From Rhexocercosporidium sp. MPI-PUGE-AT-0058 (lineage: Eukaryota; Ascomycota; Leotiomycetes; Helotiales), in the NCBI GenBank assembly GCA_020746875.1, contig JAGTJL010000003.1, positions 1,302,001 through 1,366,000 on the forward strand: a stretch of 64,000 bases of DNA, read 5' to 3'. How positions within the stretch are numbered: the stretch's first letter is position 1; every line of letters begins with the position of its first letter. Shown in pieces: positions 36,590 to 49,374 of the stretch. The notes below the pieces were generated by a model, which searched no databases, was not told where the DNA came from, and saw only the letters and a list, made by a program, of their open reading frames with translations. A program made the translations under genes and the position numbers.

Positions 36590-37100
36590 CACCGAGTTAT
36601 CGATTACATGAACCGAGCCTCTCGGTCACAAGACGATCTTAGATCGACCAGAAAGTCAATAGTTCGGACACTCGCAATTTCGAGGCTTGAGTATAATACT
36701 CGCCCGCCGCATGGGCTCCGCAACCGACCTCCGGCACCTAGAAACATGGGGCGATATGGCCGATGTGGCACAGGGAATAGCATCGGTAGCACATCCGACA
36801 TACCTCTAGGAAATAATTCTAAGCGTCACCACCACAAGACAAACTCGGAAAGGTAACTATCATTTTGAGCACGAGCATCTCCCACTTTCACGAATGTAAC
36901 CTTATCGCTCCATAGTGCCTCGAGCCTCGGCAGAGTGATGTCTGCAGAGAGGGGTGCTCCTGGTGTACATAATTATCTGCACCAAATAAGCGAGAACACT
37001 GAAAATCGTCTTGAGATCTTCTTTTCAACGCACGCTTACGCAGTTGATCATTAATTCGATTCTTTCGAAAAAGAAATTTTGGGATCAAGAGAATCTCTTT
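36590..37100 (-). mobile_element. Possible retroelement gag remnant with zinc-knuckle-like cysteines
   Basis: On the minus strand near 36790-36735 one frame reads MCYRCYSLCHIGHIAPCF and stops, then VPEVGCGAHAAGEYY. This resembles a degenerate pair of CCHC zinc knuckles as found in fungal retrotransposon gag proteins (CxxC...GHxAxxC, then C..H). Spacing is not canonical and stops are present. A basic frame upstream (37088-36888, KNRINDQLRKRALKRRSQDD) may belong to the same remnant. Weak evidence, but consistent with the surrounding transposon debris. Confidence 0.3.
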
Positions 37101-37607
37101 ATACTACGATTGACTTTTTAGTTCAACATTATCGTCGGTTGCGTTGTTACAAACCTAGTTTCCAGAGGTATCTGTTTTGGTGTGCGGATAATTACGTACA
37201 CCAGGAGGGGTGGAAGGGTTCCCTGCAAGATATCTAGATCGGCTGCTAGGCGACGTCCTGAATGTAGTTACATCCCCGTGTTCCTGGATGGCAGGCTGGC
37301 CCAGTAAAGACACCGCAGGGAAGTCGATCAGGATGACAGCTCGACTCCCCCATGTCTTACCTGACAGCGCTCCCGCCGAAATAACCTATTTCAGTTTGAT
37401 GACCATGTTGTACTCATAGTTGTCTTGCTAGGCACTGGGCTCCAATTTCTGGGCGGCTTAGCCTCTCGTAGGCTCTTACTTTATATTGTACATGACGCCC
37501 TCTTTCTTTTCTTGCTGCCACTCACCCTTGGTGTCGATTGCAGAGCACATTAAGTACTGTGAATACTCCAGGACTTTGGTTTCGACTCATCCGTAACGCC
37601 GCCCAAG
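37101..37607. promoter_or_regulatory. Upstream region of the beta-glucosidase gene
   Basis: Non-coding interval before ATG 37608, changing from AT-rich island sequence to normal composition at about 37200. It likely holds the GH3 promoter. No motif is named. Confidence 0.45.
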
Positions 37608-40600
37608 ATGTGTCGAACCTTGTTGTTGCCTGTCTTTTTGGCTCTGCTGTCAGTGAGCACAGCGCTGGTCAATCGCCCAGATTTTGCAGGAGAAATATTC
37701 AACTTAGAGAACCAACAAGATCCGTCTCTGGAAAAACGTGATGATGTACCGCCGGGGTTTGTTGCCAGTCCATATTATCCTACACCGAAAGGTGGTTGGA
37801 TTTCCAGCTGGTCAGATTCCTACGCGAAGGCCGCACTTGTCGTTGCCAACATGACCCTGGCCGAGAAGGTTAACCTCACTACTGGAACTGGATTACTCAT
37901 GGGCCGCTGCATTGGCAACACTGGATCAGCACTTCGATTTGGTATTCCGAGTTTGTGTTTGCAAGACTCTGCTCTCGGCATTGCTGCCACCGATAATATC
38001 ACTGCATTTCCAGCGGGTATCACTGTCGGCGCGACCTGGAACAAAGCTTTAGCTTATGCAAGAGGAGCTGCGATTGGTGCTGAAGCGCGAGGCAAGGGTG
38101 TAAATATCCAACTTGGAGTACGTTTCCTTCGTCCACTGTGAACAAGAACGCGAACCGCTTTGCTGACTGCCCATAGCCAGCCGTTGGGCCACTCGGAAGG
38201 AAACCGCGAGGTGGTAGAAATTGGGAAGGCTTTGGAGCTGATCCTGTGCTTCAATCGTGGGGTGGAGTTGAGACAATCAAAGGCATTCAAGTAAGCTCCT
38301 CGACTTCAAGTCATTTCCCATTCCGTGATATTGCTTGGCGCTCCAAATTTTGGCTAGCTACCAAATACCTGGCTTCGAAAAGAACGTGACACATATGTGG
38401 CGAAGGCTCCTAGGTTGATATAAGGAGCACTTAGAGGTCATGTCTAAGACTTTCATTATTTCGCAAACTGTACGGCCGTGGGGTGCTGTGGCTACTTACA
38501 TAGGCGAGGCATGGAAATTACCTTAAGCGAAAATAAACATTTGTCTCCACAGAGATTGTACTAATTTGTTTCGCAGGACATGGGTGTGATTGCTACTATC
38601 AAGCACTTTATTGCAAACGAACAAGAGGCCTACCGTATGGATATCCCACCGCATGGTCTTATGAAAGCTCTCAGTAGCAATCTCGACGATCGTACTCTGC
38701 ATGAACTCTATGCCTGGCCTTTTGCGGATGGTATTAGAGCTGGAGTTGGAGCCATCATGACTGCGTATAATGTGAGTAACTTCAACAGTCATCCCAGGGG
38801 TTACTGTCAAAGCTACTCTAGTTCGAGTGCGAGCACTAGAAGGTGCCGACACTGGAGCAACGTGCACTCCTGACAACAAGGCCCCCAGCATACAGCCAGA
38901 TTTCGACCACTGACACTTGCATAGGATGTCAACGGCAGTGCATCGTCTCAGAACAGCAAAATGATGAACGGCATCCTCAAGGATGAGATGGGATTCCAAG
39001 GACTGGTAGAGATGCCCCTGAATGTCCCAAGTAAAGCACCTGACTTACAACGCTGTTAGATAATGAGCGATTGGTTGGCCCAGATTGGGGGGGTAAGTTC
39101 TGCACTGGCAGGATTAGACATGGCAATGCCCGGAGATGGATCTTTACCCCTATTCGGTGTTGCTTACTGGGGCTACGAACTTTCCACGGCTGTTCTCAAC
39201 GGTACAGTTCCACTGGAGAGACTCAATGACATGGTCACTCGTGTTGTGGCAACTTGGTACCAACTTGGCCAAGACAGCAAGGACTTCCCAAAGCCAAATT
39301 TCTCAGCAAACACTGCCGACGCGAGCGGCCCTTGCTATCCTGGTGCTCTCTTCTCTCCAACTTGCGTTGTTAATGAGTATGTTAACGTGCAAGCCAACCA
39401 CGCCACTGTTGCCAGAGAAGTTGCAAGGGAAGCCATTACCGTACTGAAGAACGACAACAAAACGCTCCCGTTGTCCAGCAAATCCATACTGAAGATCTTT
39501 GGCACTGATGCTCAGAAAAATCCCGACGGCATCAACTCTTGCAATCAACGCTCGTGCAACAAGGGGACGCTTGGGATGGGATGGGGAAGTGGTAAGTTTA
39601 TTTTATGACATTGGCTATGCACTTCTGGTTAACACCACACCTACAGGGACCGCAAACTATCCGTACATGGATGACCCAATCACTGCTATCAAGCTCAAAA
39701 CTAATAATGTTACTTTCTACAACACTGATTCGTTTCCATCCGGCATCACTGCTGTGGCTGGAGACATCGCTATGGTGTTTATCAGCAGTGATTCCGGTGA
39801 GAATCAGTACACTGTGGAGGGTAACGATGGTGACCGAAAGTCCAGCGGTCTCTACGCTTGGCACAACGGTGACGATCTCGTGAAGGCGGCTGCTGCGAAA
39901 TACGCTACGGTCATTGTTGTGGTACACAGCGTTGGTCCAATTATCATGGAAAACTGGGTTGACCTGCCATCTGTGAAAGCAATAGTCATTGCTCATCTAC
40001 CAGGGCAAGAAGCTGGAGCGTCTTTAACGGACATCCTCTTTGGAGATTACTCTCCCAGCGGACATCTACCATACTCGATTCCCAAGGCTGAGTCAGACTA
40101 TCCAGCTTCTGTTAGTCTCATGGGATTCCAATTCTTCCAGGTCCAAGACACCTTCTCCGAGGGATTGTACATCGACTATCGGTACTTGAACAAACATGCA
40201 ATTGCTCCTCGATACGCATTCGGCCATGGATTGTCATACACAACATTCTCGAAAACCAGTGCGACGATCACTGCTGGAAAGGCCATGACCTCTGTTCCTC
40301 CTGCCAGAGCGCCCAAAGGATCGTCCCCCACCTATAGCAAAGCGATACCTTCCCCAGCGGAAGTAGCTTGGCCATCGGGATTCGACAAAATCTGGAGATA
40401 CCTCTATCCATACCTCGACAATCCACAGAATATCGTATCAACGAAAGCATTCACTTACCCAGCAGGGTACCAAACTACACCCCAACCTGACCCAGTTGCT
40501 GGTGGTGACCAGGGTGGAAATGCAGCTTTATGTATGTATTGGGAGAGCCCAAAGTTTCCCTTTCCCAATATCTCAAGAATCTTGGAGACATTCTCTATCC

Positions 40601-41007
40601 TCTTCCTAAACAACCACTCAAATAGCAATTGCTGACTCCGCTACCTAGGGGACGTAATGTTCACAATTTCTGTCCAGGTGACCAACACTGGCATTGTTGC
40701 TGGAAAGGAAGTAGTCATGGTATACGTGCAGTACCCCAGTGACAACCCATGGGACACACCCATCATCCAATTGCGCGCCTTCGAGAAGACAGCAACACTC
40801 GCAGCAGGTGCAAGTGCGACTGTGACTCTGCAGCTCACGAGGAGAGACCTGAGTATCTGGGATGTCGTTTCGCAAAACTGGATTATTCCTGTCAGTGGCT
40901 CGAAACCGTTTGTGTTTTGGATTGGGAACTCGACTGCTGGGTTGACGTTGGCTTGTGAGAGCTTGAGTAAGACGTGCAGTGGTGGAAGGACACCACCCGT
41001 GGTATAA
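37608..41007 (+). CDS. Secreted GH3 beta-glucosidase
   Basis: Seven exons: 37608-38117, 38177-38290, 38577-38771, 38925-39005, 39060-39591, 39647-40531 and 40649-41007, giving 891 residues. All junctions keep frame. It releases glucose from the non-reducing end of beta-glucans or cellobiose. The N-terminus is a signal peptide ([20 protein letters not shown]), followed by a short pro-segment ending in a Lys-Arg site (SLEKR, then DDVPPGF) suited to Kex2 cleavage. The GH3 N-terminal barrel shows [40 protein letters not shown] and [12 protein letters not shown]. The nucleophile is D304 in IMSDW. The second domain ([50 protein letters not shown] split across the region) and a C-terminal fibronectin-III-like domain ([20 protein letters not shown]) complete it. 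The 286-nt second intron is much longer than most fungal introns. Confidence 0.95.
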
Positions 41008-43119
41008 GCGGATAGGCAATAATTACTCAGGATGTGGAATGAGTATCGTTATTCAGTAGCTCTATTTTGAAAGTCATCGAATATTCTGAGGACAACGGGA
41101 GTTGCACTTTGTGTGAATGCATGGTTGCTTCACATATATTACTATCAGCAAATAAGTCGCTACTAGACTCACAAACCCAAGGAGTTGCTAGTCTAGTACG
41201 AGTCCAACGAACTCGTCCTTCTTCGGTGAGAGAGGACGAAAGTATTATTTTGAATTCTCGGCCCGGAAAATGAGGCTGACTGAAGAGAAACATTTCGAAC
41301 CCAAACACGACGGATACCAGACAAATCGTTCCTTCTTACGCTATTATCACAACAAGACCGTTGATAGGTCCATCCAAAGCGATCGCGACGCCCACAACAA
41401 GAAGGTCAATCCTTCCGTTGCCTAACCTCAGGTAACCCTCATCAGCTCATCCGAGAACAGCCAGAGCTTCGCGACACCGACAAACGAGCATTTGACTGGC
41501 CTAAGCGACTAGGCGCGAGCGTTTCAGAAAACAACCATAACTTACAGTGAAGCCTATCGGGCAAACAAGTCAAATATGGTGGTGGCGAAAAAGAACGTGA
41601 ACAGGCAGCCAAGGAAGAATAAAAGGGGGAATGGTCTGTCTCTCGCCTGCTTTCCAGTCAGCCCCGTGGAATCATAATTACCATATCCAATGGGCGCGGG
41701 CCTCACGTAAAGCGGTAGGAGAGGAGCGTGAAGGAGCACATCTGACCTGCAGATGCATTCTGACTGTTGGTTTTTCTAGTGTCACCTGCTGCTTGGAGTA
41801 AGTAGCGAGCGAGCTGAGAACAGATAGGGATTGATTTACCAGCGTTCGTTTTATGCACAAAATTCACTTGCGAGATAATAAGGAGAAACAGTTATAGCTA
41901 ATTATCTGAATGTGGAGAGAATTTTTTTAACTCAATTACTGTTAAATACTAGAATAGTGCTACTCGCCACCAGGACGAATGCGTGTTCAAAGCCCCAGCA
42001 TCCCATGCTCGTTCACTGCACGGCAGTACAAGCGCACCCACACATCTTGCTTGCATTGCAGACCATTATCCAAGGAGAGTGTCCCAAGGAGTAAGTGTAT
42101 GCAAGCATGCAGTGTGTGAGAATATAGTGGGATGAGCTACAGCCCTTCCCTCCAGTTTCCAGGTCTTGTCCTGTCTCGAACACCTCATAGTCCATCCGTT
42201 CCCGACTCGCAGAAACATCCCGGACTCGAACGTGGCGAGAAGGCGTGATGAGGTTGCCGTGAGATTGAGCAGGCCGACCCAACATTGCACGGAGATTTGC
42301 GCTCAGCGAAACACGTGTTGTTGAGGTCTATGTCATCGAATTTGTCCGTCGTCGTCAGCACGCAAGCATGCTATACTGAAATAGGTTCCGCAAGCAGATC
42401 CCTCAGCCCGGTATATCCATAATTTCTAATCCCATCATGACCTTCGCAATACCCAGAATCCGATCCAGACACAAAAGAGACATCAAGCCATCCATTGGCA
42501 GAGATGAAGTCGTGGGTATAAATCATGAAAAGACCGTAATAGATATGACCGCGTGACAAACGAAGCGGAAGCTGGATCCGAATGACAAAGGAGAAAACCA
42601 AAAATGTATCCTGACGCGCCGAGCCCTGCATTGCTGCGTGTTCCCCCTTCTTGGGTACTTCTTTATAGATTTGATTTCCCAGAAAATGCCCATGAAATAC
42701 CCCGCCGGAACCTGCCATATGCTGTAGAAAAGGAAAACCGAGCTAGCGGCTGTGTTGTGATATCTTCAGAAATGACATGCAATCCGGCCCGAAAGCAAAA
42801 ACTCGCTGCGCTAAAGAATCAACCAGATGACAAAGGAAAGTGGTATCCATTATGTACTTGAGAAAAGGAAATATAGAAGATGTTCTGTTGATCCCGAAAA
42901 TGTCGCTCAGTCGCTGATGAGTTTGATGCAATAACGCCGATATGCCCCTCAATTGGGTATCTTGATGCCGCTAAAGTTTTGTCCGATGATGGTCTATTCA
43001 AACATATTTTGGGTGCCAATTGTCGTGAGTGAAGCCATATGTGGATTTGGTTGTTGGTGCCCGTGCTAGTACCCGGAATGGGCAGTAGAGTAGTTCGTGA
43101 AATTACTGGGCCTTGGTTG
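41008..43119. other. Gene-poor spacer downstream of GH3
   Basis: No open frame looks real. A 115-codon minus frame at 42371-42718 has no recognisable domain. An imperfect stem (ACGAGT...ACTCGT) lies near 41200. Nothing else is supported. Confidence 0.45.
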
Positions 43120-44151
43120 TCACATAGTCGTTGCGTACTCTTGATACCTGTCCCAACTGTGTCCAAAGTTTCCGTACCCTACACTCACACCACATTGCTG
43201 CTGTGCTAGCATACTAGGGAGCGGAAGCGCTGGAATGGGCGCGCTGACTTGAGGCGAGGAGTAGAAGAGCCCTGCTGTCGAATATGGCTGGCTGTAGGAC
43301 GGAGTAGGAGAAGGTAATTGAATCTCGTGCAGTCCCATGCTGGCCCATAGTGAGTTTGAGTCGACCGATGATGTCGTGCTTGGACTTGATGGGATCACTC
43401 TCCAAGAGTCGACAGGCGCAGGTACTGACGCAGAAAGGCTTGACTGGGACCACCAGTTTGCACCAGCAGGGGAGCTGGGCAACAACGGAGGTGGTCGGAC
43501 AACATCGATTATCCTGGGTGGCGGAGGTAGCAATGGGTGGAAAAGACCCATGATATTGGTCTTGACCTCCTCACTCTTCCCACATAGAAGCTCACCAGCA
43601 CCATCTTCTTCCAGACCCTCCAAAGCAGAGACATGGGTTCGGTAGACAAACTTGTTGATGGCTTGAATGAACTCCTCATGCATTTTCTTGACTTGCAGCT
43701 CCTTCTCCGACCAGTTGTATGTATTGGCAGAAATATCCACACAATGGATGTCTTTGTGATACTCGATCAGGGCTTCTATCGAGTCTGGTGTGAGCTTAAA
43801 TGCGACCTCGTTGCGGAGTACCATATCGACATGGACGATGTATGCCTCGATGTGAAGGAGTTGATAGTTGAACAGGGCTTCTATCAAAGGATTCTCGTCC
43901 TTGCGCAGTTCCGAGTCTGGAGCTTTCGCAACCATGAGGGAGGTGAGGGTCCATATCGCTGTCGACGAAGAGAGTGTCTCGGTTAGGCATCTCTGGTGTT
44001 GCGGTACGCTGTTGAGAGGACGCTTGATGCGATTTATGCGCTTCAGCGTTTGCGTTAACCATGGCTCTACCTTTGAACTCAGCACGACGTTGACAGAAGT
44101 TGCTCGAGGCGCGAAGGCGGCCGCCGAGGCTGGCAGGAGCTGAGGAGGCAT
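43120..44151 (-). CDS. Hypothetical fungal protein, Pro-rich C-terminus
   Basis: The frame from ATG 44151 to 43120 gives 343 residues. The clearest conserved-looking part is the central helix-rich segment (ENPLIEALFNYQLLHIEAYI, LRNEVAFKLTPDSIEALIEY, ELQVKKMHEEFIQAINKFVY). It is followed by a Pro/Ser-rich tail that ends GHSWDRYQEYATTM. No family is recognised. The N-terminal 90 residues are doubtful. In another frame, 44062-43950 reads like a better coding start (SSQQRTATPEMPNRDTLFVD), so the true N-terminus may come from that frame and join through a short intron near 43990-43920. It is probably expressed: the leader upstream is purine/pyrimidine-skewed and frames are clean. Not membrane-bound, no signal peptide. 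Confidence 0.6.
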   Translation of the reverse strand: MPPQLLPASAAAFAPRATSVNVVLSSKVEPWLTQTLKRINRIKRPLNSVPQHQRCLTETLSSSTAIWTLTSLMVAKAPDSELRKDENPLIEALFNYQLLHIEAYIVHVDMVLRNEVAFKLTPDSIEALIEYHKDIHCVDISANTYNWSEKELQVKKMHEEFIQAINKFVYRTHVSALEGLEEDGAGELLCGKSEEVKTNIMGLFHPLLPPPPRIIDVVRPPPLLPSSPAGANWWSQSSLSASVPAPVDSWRVIPSSPSTTSSVDSNSLWASMGLHEIQLPSPTPSYSQPYSTAGLFYSSPQVSAPIPALPLPSMLAQQQCGVSVGYGNFGHSWDRYQEYATTM

Positions 44152-47100
44152 CGGGAGGTATGTGTGTGAGGGGGTATGAGCGTGCGAGTTACTAGATGCG
44201 ACAAGGAATTCGAAGGTGGCGGGCGGGTAGGGTGCGAGAGAGAGGGAACAAAGTCGGAGAACAAGAACAGTAATAATGAAAGAATAAACGAAGTGTAGAA
44301 GGAGGTAGTAGGTGGCGATCCCAGGATTGGGAATGAATTAAAGTTGCGCCTGAGAGGGACGAATGGACCGTCGTGAGGAGGGAGAGAGTAAGAGGGAAAC
44401 GTCAGGAAGGCGGGGATGAGAGATATAGGTGAGTGAGTGAGTGAGTGGTAGTAGCAGGTAAGGCCGCCGCCGCCGCCGACTGACGAGCACAGCCACCCGA
44501 GAAGCTACGGTACAGGAGCACGACCTGCACTGAACTGCACCGCGAAGCTGAAATGCACACGACTAGGTGGTGCTCCATGCACGCACGCCTGCATATCTCC
44601 CCTGCACCTGCAGAAAAGCTGGGAGGCGGCGCCGAAAGCGAAGAAAAGATGGAAAAGCTAAAAACAAGAACAGGATGCGTGCGTGCGGATCGCTGCGCTT
44701 CTGCCGGGTTAGGCATCGCCGTAGAAACATTCTGTTTCGAGGCTTTCTCGACTCCATCCCTGGAGCAGTCAGATCAGCCGCCTTCTATGTATGTCTGTCT
44801 GATTACCGTGAAATTGCACCGCGCGGCTCTTCCAGTCAGACGTCGCAGTCGCCATCTGTCGAGGATTTGACCCTGTTAATGGCTGTCTCTAGAAGATTTG
44901 ACTTCATCGAGGGCAGGAATAAGAGTGATTAGGGCTGACCTGCCCTCTGCGTCTCTGCGACGTCGCTGAACAGCCGGGCTGGCTGGCTGGCTGGCGTGGC
45001 CGCTGGTGCTTGCAGACTGCAGCAAGGAAAAGGCAGCCGAGGCCAGGCCAGGTCGAGCCTGAAAAGTACCTACAGCAGCATAATAGAAATGCCGGTACCG
45101 TTTTCCCAGAAACAACTCCACCAATCCGTTGGTGGATGTCTTGCATGCGCAGCGCAGCGACTGCTCAGTGCTGTGTGGTACAGACCGATACCGTAGGGGT
45201 AGGCAATCGAGATGTGAAACACATGAGGTATTCTGGCCCTGAGCCCGTCATGGACTGCGCCGGCACTCTGCATGCCTTCCCTCAGTATGTTGTGTTGCAA
45301 GTCTCTTCGGCTCCTACGGCGAAAGTAGGCAGCATTGGATATCTTGTCGAGGCTTCATGCCAGAACCGGAGTCTCCTGCATGAGTAGCTCTCCCTCCTCT
45401 TCCCGGCTCGCTCTCTATCTCTCCAGACTGGTATGGGGCAAGACCAACCGGATCTCTCGCTGGCTGGCTCGTGGGAGGTGTTGGAGGGGCGGGCATGGCA
45501 TGGCATGGATGGGATCGCACTGCTCGTGCCGCATGAATGAAGGTCTCGAAGCTCTCTCCTCTCTACCTCTGTCTCTCCTTACCCCTTGTCCTCTGTCCCT
45601 TTCCCCATCCCCATCGCTCCAGCTGCCCCCTGGACGTAGAAGCTATTCACGAGAGCTTCCTGGCCTGTCGACGCGTGCTGCTCTTGGTCCCATCCTTGCG
45701 CGATGGCGGGTTAGTCGGGAGTCAGGTGAGGTGAGGATGGTGTTTGCAGTGCTCATTCGTTGGTGATGCCTTCGACTCAAAAGTGCGCTTGTGTTTCCAG
45801 GTCGCTTCTGGCGTCTGATTGGCTGGGGGGTGGAAGCCAGAGGCAGTCTAGTCTCGGGTAGTCAGAAATTCGGAATATCCGCATCCACATCCACATCTAA
45901 CATCTACACTTCGCTCGACTTGACTTGACTTGGACTTCCAGCCTGTTATTTCTTCGCAGAGAGCAGAGAGCAGGGAGCAAAGCCCAGCCATCTTTGAACG
46001 GCGGCCAATTCTTCATGAATCTGCTCCGTCCTAGAGTACCTGCTTGGTACTATGCTAGCTATGTATGGCATGTGATGACGCGACATTCGCATTGTATCTC
46101 TCCATACCTGCCTACTGTAGGTACCTGGGTACTTCACAGACCAGCATCACATCGTATCGCATTGCTGGCGTCAGTGACCGCCACAGTCGTCGTGGCACAG
46201 CACAGCCTTTCCAAAGCCGATGTGTTGTCTGTCTCTGTGGTTCTGGCTTGTTGAGCTTGTCTCCGTCAACCTCGCTTAGTCACCCCCAAGCCTCATTCGT
46301 GGCCATCTTCGGTCAAACCCGGCAGGAACCCCCATATTCCTTCGAGCCTTGTATGTCAGGCTGAAAACTGCATGAGGCGAACCCCGACCCCACTTCGGCA
46401 TTTCTATTCTTGGATTCGGAGACCCCGCTGTGTAAACATATTTCGTAGGACACACATTTGTAGGCAGTGTGTATATAGGTGCGGGCAGCTGGGCAGGCGA
46501 GCAAAGCGGAAATGTGAATCTAATGATCCTTCCACTTCGCTTGCAGTAAGGCATCTGTCTCGCTCTGGTCTGAGGTGAAGCTCGGATGGATATCTTGGTC
46601 CACGTCCGTCTCGCATCTTGGTGGCGATAATACCTGCAATACTGTACTGTACTCCTCGAGAACCTGATTATGCGAGCTGCGTTTGCCGACCCAATCTTTA
46701 AGCTCCACTCCGAGACTACCGGGACCCAGGAGGATGCAGATACCGGGAAGTTGAATATGGTATGTGTCGGTCGTCGGTCGTCTGTCGTCTGTGGCTGTTG
46801 CTGTCCACAAGAACCAAGAGCATACCATGCAACGAGGCAATATATCCACGTGCCAACTCGTCGTCACGAGACCCTCATTGTCCCGACGAAGCTGACCGCT
46901 GCGTTTGGAGGCCGACGTGAAGAAGAAGCGGTGTATCGGCTCTACCCAGACCAGTCCTTCCACCCTACGCGACATCTTGAAGCGTGCATTGCCGTCGTCA
47001 GCCCGAGAGACGCAAGCAAAGAATTACTGCGAATTCAAGGTCAGAAGACATACATGTGACTCCTTTCGGCGCGTCTAACCTGAGCATCGCGCATCCCATC

Positions 47101-49374
47101 GGCATTTGGGGTAGGGAGTGCGTAACATTCCCTGGATAGTTGATCATTTTTGGCGCCGTCACCAACGGTCTGAGCAGTCGAGAGTTTCAGGTTTCCATTC
47201 CTTGGCTTACCACTGGCAATCGATTGCTTACCGTCAACAACCCCTGCCTATAGTAGATCGTATAAGGATCCCATTTTCGGACACCTAGTCCTGCAGAGGG
47301 GAGGAGAGAGAAGGGAAAACATGCTTTCTGGAATGACCTCCTTCGCTTGTATAGTTTCTCGGGCCTACGGCTACGGCCATGAAGCTGCAATCCACTCTTC
47401 CGTTGGGTTATGCTCTTCAGATATGCATACAGTACATCCTAGAAGAGCTGAAGGAGGATCTTCGTCAAGATTCTCATGCATGCATGAATCTTGTTTACGT
47501 CGAACTGCTTTTCCTCCAGACACATCCCTCCAAGTGGCGGCGATTCGTCAACAGAAGTGCGCTTAAGGTGGGGGGGGCAGTGCATTGCCATTGCAACATG
47601 TTTTCGACAGCTCGAAACATGTGGTTTCTTTTTGATATCTGAAACGTTCCCATAGATTCTATATCTGTTCTATTATCGTCATACAATAGAGACGTGTTCA
47701 TGTATGCGAAGTCGTCGGAGTCTGCTGCCATGATTCAACAACTCCACCATTTGACAGGTTGACATGTTGGGACGGTCGTCCTATAAGCGTGGGTATATGA
47801 GGTGATATGGGGATCTAAGTACGTTACACCCGAGCACATTGTCTCTCAGGCTTACTCTCTTGTCTCATTTGTTAAATGGGCTCCATATCCATGGCAAATG
47901 TGTGGCAATCTATCCGGACGGATAGACCCATTAGCCATCGGGGAGAAGTGTGACCAATGCCATGGGCGATAGATACACCCCAAGATACCGTCTGGCGCAG
48001 AGTCCAAGCAAACATTTGGCTGCCATCTGCAAGTTCAATCCTGGAATACTTTGAATCATTAATCCGAACATCCCCGCTACTACTAGTGATCTACTCTGTT
48101 GCTAGGCTGCACGAGTATAGTTTGCCCTGCAAGACATGCAGGAGCAATATGACGCCTCCCTCCTCAAGCAAATGTTTGGCTCAGGGGAGTTGCAACCGAG
48201 AAGGTCATTAATACTCATCGTCCCCGAACCCAAATGTCCTGTCAGACCTATCTAACATTGCTTCTCCTATCTGCAGGAAGTGTGGTAATTCCGAGTTCAT
48301 CCCATGTCCAATTCCATATTGTCGGGCATACCGATCCAATTTAGACTCAACGAACGGGTGGCATTCGGACACTTCTCGGGAGGGAAATTCCAGCCCACTT
48401 CTACAACGGATGCCGTGAGTTTCGGCGCGCTTCACCTCTCAGTGGTCGCGCTCAAGCAATGGGACAGCTGAGCAAAGTATCAACACCGTGCAATTATTGG
48501 GTCTTGAATATTGTGACACCGCACCCCCGAGCTCAACGTAACCGCCGAGTAAGTCCAAGCTACTCCTTTACTTTGAGCATCGCCCCAACGCGTCCCCAGA
48601 GTTCCAATTGGAGTCAATGCTGTAAGTATGTAGACGATGATGGCTTCATTCTAGATGAGCAATTCGTCTTTCTCTGCACTTCCTCGCTGAATCTCGTCTC
48701 TCGGGCTGACGGAATTCAACGAACTGCTACCCGAATCTTTGTACTAGCGGCAGAGTCCCGTGAAATTTGCTTGGGCGTTATGACCTAAATGACTTACGAC
48801 CTGTATCAGTAGGATGCCTTATCAGCATTATTTCTTAGGCGGCTTGAAAGGGCATTGAGACCAGAGCCTGGTGGAAGTCCTAGGGTTTCACGTGTCTTCT
48901 AGCCTGTCCGAATGGGCAACAGACGGGACGTTCCTCGTGGTGAATGATACTTTCATGACATCTAGATTTGCGTGATCAATCAAACACTGCGTCTATTGGA
49001 GCTATGTATTGCGGTGGACACTGGTACCAATATGTTGGGCGGTTTCGGCATCGAATCGATTCCGAATCTGGCAGTTCCTACTGTGTGGCGGAGGTAGGTA
49101 AACAGGTGATCAACCTGTGCACTAAGTAGTAGCGCTCCAGAGACCAAATTGAACTGTTCTGCATGTCTATTCTGGAGGCACAATTGCTCAGGTAAATGCA
49201 GTCGAGGGTTGAGTGTCCATTTTCTTCGACTTGTACCATGTCACTGAGCCAAAAACTGACTTGTCTTACCAGTCAGTACGAGATAGCGGCTGCTCTGTCC
49301 GGACATTTTCGAGATCGCCAGAATTCCCATCTTCTAGCAGTGGGTTTTCTGTTGTAATCGATTGGGTATAGTCG
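44152..49374. other. 5.2-kb gene-poor region
   Basis: Begins with the GT/GA-rich leader of the 43120-44151 gene (GTGAGTGAGTGAG near 44430-44446; CCGCCGCCGCCG near 44465). The rest contains no supported gene. A frame at 48208-48435 (minus) ends with EAMLDRSDRTFGFGDDEY and resembles a protein C-terminus, but nothing in frame precedes it. Other frames up to 151 codons look arbitrary. Confidence 0.45.
48208..48435 (-). pseudogene. Possible C-terminal gene relic
   Basis: A 75-codon minus frame with ordered composition (FPSREVSECHPFVESKLDRY, then HFLQIGEAMLDRSDRTFGF). Upstream sequence in all three minus frames is interrupted by stops, so at best it is the tail of a dead gene. Family unknown. Confidence 0.2.

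Noticed and set aside
42371..42718. 115-codon minus-strand frame
   Set aside because: No recognisable motif, no leader or splice signals, and similar-sized frames occur by chance nearby.
46520..46975. 151-codon minus-strand frame
   Set aside because: Arbitrary composition and overlap with an equally long plus frame. Nothing points to coding.
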